64,000 nucleotides of DNA from Bostrychus sinensis (Eukaryota > Chordata > Actinopteri > Gobiiformes > Eleotridae). The translations under genes were made by a program, and so were the position numbers. The notes under the pieces are model-generated. The model ran no database searches and was not told where the DNA came from. It saw nothing but the letters and a program-made list of their open reading frames with translations. How positions within the stretch are numbered: the stretch's first letter is position 1; each line of letters starts with the position of its first letter. Below are positions 56,941 through 64,000 of this stretch, piece by piece. The stretch spans positions 31,611,719 through 31,675,718 of the forward strand of contig CM036253.1 of assembly GCA_020698575.1 (NCBI GenBank), in the 5' to 3' direction.

Positions 56941-59900
56941 ATGTCTCTCCGAAAAGCCGCCATAAGTTTGCTGAAACCTGTCCACGGCGTCCTCCGGCCC
57001 TCGGGCTCGGGTCCGAACCGGAGTTACTCTGCAGTAGCGGACGCCAGGGCTTTGCTGGAGATCGAGCTGGACTCTATCCGCGCAGCCGGGACGTGGAAGG
57101 GGGAGCGGGTCATCACGTCGAAGCAGGGTCCGCACATCAACGTGGACGGCAGTCGTGGCAGTAAGTGACCTGAGGACACGGAGACTGGCTGCTGTTCTTG
57201 AACGCACCATGCTTTTGGGCAGAGAGCGGCGGGTGGTGCGTTTGTTTCAGTTAGAGCCAGGGCGTACACAGGAGTTTAGAAATACCGAGGTCTATCATGT
57301 TGAGGGCCAGTTTAGTCCTTGTTTAGACCTAGTTTAGACCTGGTTTGGTCCTTGTTTAGTCCTTGTTTACACCTCGTTTAGACCTGGTTTGGTCCTTGTT
57401 TAGTCCTTGTTTACACCTCGTTTAGACCTGGTTTGGTCCTTGTTTAGGCCTGGTTTGGTCCTTGTTTAGACCTGGTTTGGTCCTTGTTTAGACCTGGTTT
57501 GGTCCTTGTTTAGTCCTTGTTTACACCTCGTTTAGACCTGGTTTGGTCCTTGTTTAGTCCTTGTTTACACCTCGTTTAGACCTGGTTTGGTCCTTGTTTA
57601 GACCTGGTTTGGTCCTTGTTTAGACCTGGTTTAGTCCTTGTTTAGACCTGGTTTAGTCCTTGTTTAGACCTGGTTTGGTCCTTGTTTAGACCTGGTTTGG
57701 TCCTTGTTTAGACCTGGTTTAGTCCTTGTTTAGACCTGGTTTAGTCCTTGTTTAGACCTGGTTTAGGCCTTGTTTAGACCTGGTTTAGGCCTTGTTTAGA
57801 CCTGGTTTAGTCCTTGTTTAGACCTGGTTTAGTCCTTGTTTAGACCTGGTTTAGTCCTGGTTTAGACCTGGTTGGGTCCTAGTTTAGTCCTGTCTTTTTC
57901 CTAAGTAATTCCTGGTTTAGAGTATTTTTAATCCTGATCTAGACCTGATTTAGTCCTGGTTTAGTTCTGGTTTATTCCTTGTTTAGGCCTGGTTTAGTAC
58001 TGGTTTGGTCCTTGTTTAATCTTGTATAAGTCCTGTGTTTTTCCTAAAAAAGTCCTGGTTTAGAGTATTTTTCATTCTGATCTAGACCTTGTTTAGTCTT
58101 GGTTTAGACCTGGTTTAGTCCTGGTTTGGTCCTTGTTTAGTCCTGGTTTAGTCCTGTCTTTTCCTCAAAAAGTCCTGATTTAGAGTTTTTTTTTATTATC
58201 CTGGTTTAGTCCTGATTTAGCCCTGGTTTAGTCCTGATTTAGCCCTGGTTTAGTCCTGTTTTTTGCCTGGATTAGATCTGATTTAGTCTAGTATTAGAAA
58301 AATACCTCTATGGTGCACACAGCCTTGGTTAGAGCTCAGCCAAGTTCTTATCTGTGTGAACTTGAGGTTGTAAGAGCAGTCTGAGCAGTAGTAGTTTTGT
58401 AGTCGGGGAGTAGGAATTACTGAGGTCCAACATTTCTTAAAGGGCTACATTATGTTTTTTTGTACTGTATCTTTTTTATCATGATCATCTCTAGAACAGC
58501 ATGCATGTTGCAACCTTTAAAGACATTATCTGACTAAAAGATAATGTTTTCATTGAATACTTTACTACTGCCTTCAAGAAACAAATGAAAAGACCAGCAG
58601 ATGACCGCAGATTGCAGTTTTGTCGCGGCCTTTTGAACAGAAACACAGTAAAAAAGCTTCCCACTTCCTTAGACTTTTTGTATGATGCCATTTTACTACA
58701 AAATGAAAAACAGCTGTAAGGATTCAGTGGAAAAATCAACCGTTTTTTAGGTAAACAATGAGAGCCTATCGAATGTAAAGGGCTTGCTGATTGGTCAGTG
58801 CTTCATGGAACCGAGTGTTCTGAGGCAGCAGAAAGGCCATGCCAGACAATAGAGGTTTACTTAAACAGGGTTAAATGAAACAAAACACAATTCCAGGTAT
58901 AACAACATTATAATGCTAATAAATAAATAAAAGTCAATTTTACATAATATAGCCTCTTTTAGAATAGATCAATATATAATGTATAATGCAAGCAATGACC
59001 AAATGACTTGTACAGTAATAAAACCACAGACTTTCCAGCACAATCTTGAGATACACAGAGACACCAATACACTCAAAATTCATAGATCCATGCACATTGA
59101 TGATTATGCATGTCATTCATTCATTTTCTACCGCTTATTCCCGTTAGGGGTCACGGGTGACTGGAGCCTATCCCAGTAACTTTGGGCCGAAGGCGGGGTA
59201 CACCCTGGACAGGGGCCAGCTTGTCGCAGGATTATGCATGTTAATTTTTTTTTTTACCATTGTGGTTATATATTTTGCGATTATGCATGTTAATTTGCAA
59301 AATATATAACCACAATGGTAAAAAAAACAAAAAAAACTACATAGTATGTGAAATCCAGGTTAGCTGTAGATCCCTTTCTTTGGTAAGCTGTAATTGGCTG
59401 AGAGCTACACTTTCAAAAACATCCCTCTTATGTAAACATGGAGTAAAATTACGAAATGAAAGAGGGAATACAGATACACTGATCAGCAAACTCTTCTAGA
59501 AAAACATCTTTCAAATAAAGGAAAGATCTGTTGTGTTAGGGTTAATTTCATTGTTTATGGAAAATCCCTCATATTATATTGTGCTGACTGATAGCCAATC
59601 TCAGTTTGTTGTCCTGGTAGCACCAGTGTGTCAGTGTTTCAGAATGAACCTTTGGCATACATTTATGAATAGACTTTTGGTTCGGGCCATGACCTCCACC
59701 ACGCTCAATTCATCTGGATGTCCCAGACACAAGCCCGTGTGTTATTTTGTGTCTCATTGTTTTGATAAACCTGCTTTTGTCTCCATTTTGTTTGAATTTC
59801 AGCTGTGCTAGACTCCAACTCATTTTAACATGGTTTGAAAGTTTAAATTACTAATGTGATTTTTTTACTCTCTAATTCTCAGGCATTTTGAACTTCTGCG

Positions 59901-62900
59901 CCAACAACTACCTGGGCTTGTCCAGTCACCCTGAGGTGGTGCAGGCAGGGGTAGAAGCTCTGAAGGCCTACGGAGCGGGGCTGAGCTCTGTCAGGTTTAT
60001 CTGTGGCACTCAGGTGAGATTATTCTTCTGCATGCTACTGAAACCTTATGTCACAGTCATATTTTACGTGGTATTCTACCATTTTCAGGATCTCCACAAA
60101 AACCTGGAGCAGAAGCTGGCCCAGTTTCATGAAAGAGAAGACTGTATCCTGTATGCCAGCTGTTTTGATGCCAATGCTGGACTTTTTGAGGTACTCTATG
60201 CCATGCCAGGAGTATGGTGAATATGGTCATTAATATCACAAATTGCACACTTCAGGTGCTGTTGGGTCCAGATGATGCTGTGCTGTCAGATGAACTAAAC
60301 CACGCCTCGATCATCGATGGGATTCGTCTGTGTCGAGCAAAGAGGCTGCGCTACAAACACATGGACCTCAGTGATCTGGAGACCAAGCTGAAGGAGGCTC
60401 AGGTGAGGTGGGGCGCTGGAGTGTGAGAGAATGTATAACGGCCAATTCACACTGAATCTGTTGCGTGTCCGTTACATGTCTCGTACGACCTCAGCAAAAA
60501 AATAAATAAAAATAGACGCCAGTCAAGTCAATGCGTCAGTTCACACCAGCTGCGTACGTCTCCGTGTCCGGTGCTTCGACAGAAATAGGAATTGAGTCTA
60601 TTTTTGTCAGATGCTGGAGCTGTCAGGCATAAAGTTGAACAGAGCAGATTGAGACAGACAGGAAGTCAGACCTGGCACCAGTGAAGAGGATTTGATACAT
60701 TTCAAAATAAAACGCTTGTGCAGCCTCTTGCTTACATTGCAATGTAAACATTACGTCTTAAATGGGGACACGGGGTCACAAATGACACCGGACACCATTA
60801 AACGGGAGTAAAAAGAAATTTTTATATACATGGCATCCTTACCCAGGGTTGAAGTACCGTATTTTCCAGACTATAAGTCGCGCTTTTTTCATAGTCTGGC
60901 TAGGGGTGCGACTTATATATTAAAATATTTCAGGTGTTGGTTAGAGGGCGCTCTAGGCTTGTGTACCAGCATCTGCTGCACCTGTACCACTGACAATTTA
61001 AAATGTAAACATTACCACTAACAACTTAGGCTATAAAGACAACTGAGAAAGACCGGAATAATTAGAAATGGAACTGATGCTGAGTCTGACGACAGCCACG
61101 CAGAGGAGGAAGCGGCGCTTCGTCTACCTCCGGAGTTGTTCAGAAGCGACACTGAGGATGAAGAATTTAAAGGATTTAGTGATTAGGAGTGAGATGGTGA
61201 GTTTGGTGAACTTGTTATATTATGTTCTTTATGCTATAGTTATGTGAATAACTGTTAATATGTTACGTTAACATACGAGACACCTATTCAGTTCATTGTT
61301 TTTGCTTCATGTAGCTGAATAACCATCAGTGTGTTACGTTAGCAAACCACACACCTGTTCAGCTGTTGTTCTCTATTCTATTATTACTATAACTTGCCTT
61401 TCAACATGAAATGTCTGTTCTTGGTGTCGGATTTTGTAAAATAAATTTCCCCAAAAAAATGCGACGTTTACATACATACATTTTTTTCTTTTTCATTATG
61501 CATTTTTTGGCTAGTGCGACTTATACTCCAGAGTGACGTATAGTCCAGAAAATACGGTATTTTTTTCTGTGATTTATGTGCTTCAACCGTGGTTAACTCT
61601 CCAAATCTCCAAATGAACAGGAGCTTGACCAGCGACAGACTGCACATGCAATGCATTCAGTGTGAATCTGGAACAAGTAGTATAATAATAATAATAATAA
61701 TAATAGAGACGTTTCCCAATGCAATTTCACCAAAGATCTTTTGACAGGACAAAACAAGTTCCATACACCAAGACACCCCAATGTAGTACTTTTCCAAGGT
61801 TTCTGACTTTGCAACTGGAGCCATCTGCTTTGGGCTTGAGGCAGGGCCAACATGCATTAAGACTGAATGATTTTGGAAAAATATCTAATTGCAATTTTTA
61901 TTTATTTTTTGACAAATATTGTGATTCGATGTGCAGTATGTGTGTGTAAGGCTTGAGAACACTGCAGTATGAACTCCTATCATGTCTGTAGAGGTCTAAA
62001 CTAGTGGTTCCCACTCCCAGCCTTTTTTGTCTTTAGTACCCATGGGCTTTGTGTCATAATGTGAGTACCCCTTCACCCGTATGTGTTGATGATTCTACAA
62101 ATAGTGGTTGTATTAAATATCTATTTATTTGTATATTTGGATATTTTGTAATTAATTTATTGTAAATACTAATTGTATTCCATATTGTCTTTTATACTCA
62201 AATTCCAAAAATAATAATGTCTGCCTTTTTAAATAAGAAATATAAAATGCACAACATTACCATAAACTATTGTTAAATTTTTTTTATGTATTTTCTGTTC
62301 AAAATAAACTAAATAAAAATGAATAAAAACACAAATTAAGAAAAACATGAAAAATATAAAATTAAATAATAATCTGAAACTCATAATAAAACAAATAAAA
62401 TCATTTGAATCATAAATATGTAACAAAAAATAATGTTTAATTAATATTGCACTTGTCTTTCAGCAGTTTCCATATAAAAAGATTGAAAACAATGGCTGGC
62501 AAACACTAGTCTAAACTACAGGTGTAGCAAGTTATGCATCTTCAGATGTTTGTTCTGTGAAGTATTTGTATCCAGTCATTTAAATCATCGTAATGACAAG
62601 AAGAGGTGAATAAACCACTGTTGTATGTTTAGTGTGTGTAAGTATTGTAACTTGCAATGTTAAGACACTGAAGTGAAGGTGGAAAAAACGAAGGTAGTCC
62701 TGTATGTTCTCAACCATATGGGAAGGCATCACAATGTAGTCTGTCTTCAACACTTTTAGGCTTTTTAGCTCTTCTGCTTTAGTCAGAGATTTACATTACT
62801 CACATGTGAATCAAGCTCTTAGGTTTTTTTACGCATAGACAAGACATTAGTCCTTCACAGGCTTTGTCTCTGGATACAGTCCACTGTTTAGAAAAGTCTG

Positions 62901-63673
62901 TGGGGCCTCATCAAAATCCTGAATATCACAGCTCTTCGCTCACATGTACTTTTATAGTGTATCCTCCCTCCTTCTCCCACTGTATTGTGTATTGTGTCAA
63001 AATAAGCGGCCTTGGTTGAAGTGAAACTAACAGGAAAATATGTTGTATCCTTCTCAGTCGTCCCGCATGCGCCTGGTAGTCACTGATGGAGTCTTCTCTA
63101 TGGACGGAGATGTGGCCCCTCTAACAGGAATATGTGACCTGGCTGAGCAGTATGGGGCCATGGTGTTTATAGATGAATGTCATGCCACTGGTTTTCTGGG
63201 AACACGAGGCAGGTACGTATGTGAATGAAAACAAGGCTATTGTGCGGTCCTTTGTTAAAATAGGTTTTTAAAAACTCTACTGTTTGTTTTGCAGAGGGAC
63301 AGATGAGCTCCTGGGGGTGATGGACAGAGTTCAGATTGTAAACTCCACACTGGGAAAAGCCCTTGGAGGAGCTGCTGGTAAGAGACATAGACAATAACAT
63401 CACATTAATAACGGCAATGTTCTTTTGGACATTTGCTACATTCTACAACAGATTATTTGGGAAATACATTATGGTCAGATACATTTCCTGTTTGTGTGCA
63501 GGTGGTTACACAGTTGGCCCGAAGCCTCTCATCGACCTCCTGAGACAGCGCTCTCGTCCGTACCTCTTCTCTAACTCCCTGCCCCCTCCTGTGGTGGGCT
63601 GTGCCACTAAAGCTGTGGAGCTGCTGCTGGCCTCCAATGAGATCGCACAGAGCATGTCGGCCAAAACCATGAG
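56941..63673 (+). CDS. gcat: Glycine C-acetyltransferase (2-amino-3-ketobutyrate CoA ligase), first seven exons; 3' part outside window
   Basis: Exons 56941-57160, 59883-60013, 60089-60190, 60256-60402, 63058-63212, 63295-63377 and 63502-63673 splice in frame. The enzyme is PLP-dependent and mitochondrial, and converts 2-amino-3-oxobutyrate plus CoA to glycine plus acetyl-CoA in threonine breakdown. Residues 1-32 are basic, hydroxylated and poor in acid residues, as expected of a mitochondrial presequence. Family motifs: NFCANNYLGLSSH, SCFDANAGLFE, LSDELNHASIIDG, TDGVFSMDGD, DECHATGFLGTRGRG and NSTLGKALGGAAGGYT. The Lys in the last is the expected Schiff-base residue; the Asp and His of DECHATG belong to the cofactor site. 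The C-terminal domain continues beyond 63673. Intron 1 carries the 11-bp tandem array. Close to human GCAT; the related ALAS1/2 is less likely given these motifs. Confidence 0.92.
57310..58292. repeat. 11-bp tandem repeat array (TTTAGTCCTTG/TTTAGACCTGG) in gcat intron 1
   Basis: Roughly 80-90 units of 11 bp; main variants are TTTAGACCTGG, TTTAGTCCTTG, TTTGGTCCTTG and TTTACACCTCG. In the left half a 44-bp higher-order unit of four variants recurs several times. The right part decays after about 57890. It begins about 150 bp after exon 1. Confidence 0.9.
58438..58957. repeat. Family A repeat, most complete copy
   Basis: The ends TAAAGGGCTACATTATG and ACATAATATAGCCTCTTTTA are inverse, indicating a DNA-element origin. 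The interior has CATTATCTGACTAAAAGATA and AAGACCAGCAGATGACC. Confidence 0.7.
59114..59230 (-). repeat. Truncated SINE with 11-bp TSD
   Basis: The SINE 3' part (GAATGAATG tail on the minus strand, then the body to CTGCGACAAG) is flanked by ATTATGCATGT at 59103-59113 and 59231-59241. Confidence 0.75.
59249..59328. repeat. Perfect hairpin, about 30-bp stem
   Basis: TACCATTGTGGTTATATATT then TTGC (to 59278) and its exact inverse (59297-59320), extended by T/A runs; 18-nt loop. GATTATGCATGTTAATTT occurs before the stem and again as the loop, a direct repeat 48 bp apart. Confidence 0.85.
60444..61675. repeat. Element with ATTCACACTGAATC ends, split by the 60857-61557 insertion
   Basis: Left ATTCACACTGAATCTGTTGC and right GCATTCAGTGTGAATCTGG are inverse ends. 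The left part holds CpG-rich text (GTACGTCTCCGTGTCCGG). It lies in gcat intron 4 (60403-63057). Confidence 0.6.
60857..61557 (+). mobile_element. TA-flanked nonautonomous element with coding remnant
   Basis: Left CCGTATTTTCCAGACTATAA and right inverse AGTCCAGAAAATACGG sit between TA (60855-60856) and TA (61558-61559). Inside, 61070-61186 is an open, acidic stretch ending SDTEDEEFKGFSD then stop, like the tail of a transposase (pogo/Tc1-mariner group suspected from TA and this tail). 701 bp. Confidence 0.7.
61990..62515. repeat. AT-rich hAT-like repeat and spacer in gcat intron 4
   Basis: CTAGTGGTTCCCACTCCCAG at the left and GGCTGGCAAACACTAG at the right are roughly inverse. The interior is A/T rich. 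62516-63057 holds no recognisable feature other than the exon 5 acceptor. Confidence 0.45.
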
Positions 63674-64000
63674 GTGTGTTTAAACAGAGCTTATCAATGT
63701 TTGTCACATATGTTCTTTTACACTGGAGTGGCTCTAAACAGTAGCTGAGTCCTGTAGCCAAAGTGAAGGCTGCTTGTGGTTAGAGCAGGGATGCAATAAT
63801 TTAGTTTATATACAGTAGCATGTTCACTACCCACTAATGCTGAGAGCCTCAGGCACTGTCCACATAAAGCCCGGTATTAAAACACATTGGTGTGATGGCT
63901 CATGTAAAATACGCAGTTGTTGTTACTTTTAACTACTCTGTTTATCATGTGTGTATAGATGTGCATATAAAAGAATAGTGCATATAAGCCTAATATTAAG

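Noticed and set aside
57310..58292. CRISPR-like array
   Set aside because: Units are contiguous 11-mers without unique spacers in a vertebrate intron; a minisatellite explains it.

Overview
The window is vertebrate nuclear DNA, most likely from a ray-finned (teleost) fish. The evidence is intron-split genes with GT/AG borders, AT-rich introns and spacers full of hAT and Tc1-type DNA elements, tRNA-headed SINEs and an L1-like remnant, and no prokaryotic features. All five protein genes lie on the + strand.

Layout: 106-5348 holds the last ten exons of a PI3K-gamma regulatory subunit gene (pik3r6, p84/p87). 6840-10016 holds mfsd6l, with a noncoding first exon and one uninterrupted 572-aa coding exon. 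13560-26150 is a six-exon bMERB-domain gene (bmerb1-like, 192 aa) with large introns. About 9 kb of repeat-rich spacer follows. 35197-54825 is a 16-exon tom1 gene (VHS and GAT domains, 480 aa). 56941-63673 holds the first seven exons of gcat (mitochondrial glycine C-acetyltransferase), which continues past the right edge. The genes do not form a pathway: they cover PI3K-gamma signalling, a predicted transporter, a predicted Rab effector, endosomal ubiquitin sorting and threonine/glycine catabolism. pik3r6 next to mfsd6l matches the human 17p13 order. tom1 and gcat are both on human 22q, and BMERB1 is on 16p, so the window spans at least one fish-versus-human synteny breakpoint.

Much of the rest is transposon-derived, and insertion history can be read from target-site duplications (TSDs). 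Short hAT-type elements with exact or near-exact 8-bp TSDs lie at 12594-12839, 14447-14962, 15822-16291, 20748-21515, 33893-34715, 35934-36594, 40987-41514 and 47318-48025. A tRNA-headed SINE family has 10-13-bp TSDs in three copies. tom1 intron 3 contains a four-layer nest: a duplicated segment, split by a truncated L1-like insertion, split by a 2.8-kb DNA element, which is itself split by a hAT element. A Tc1-like element (45739-47230) and a TTAA-flanked MITE with 25-bp perfect ends (10942-11367) are also present. An 11-bp tandem repeat fills about 1 kb of gcat intron 1, and related 11-mers are scattered elsewhere.

I found no new multi-gene system. The most useful leads are a C-terminal CaaX box on the bMERB protein, a tom1 that appears to lack the clathrin-binding motifs, the 11-bp repeat and its apparent transposon source, and the nested 2.8-kb element that encodes a transposase-like N-terminus. 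Exon borders were placed by eye from reading frame, splice consensus and remembered family sequences.
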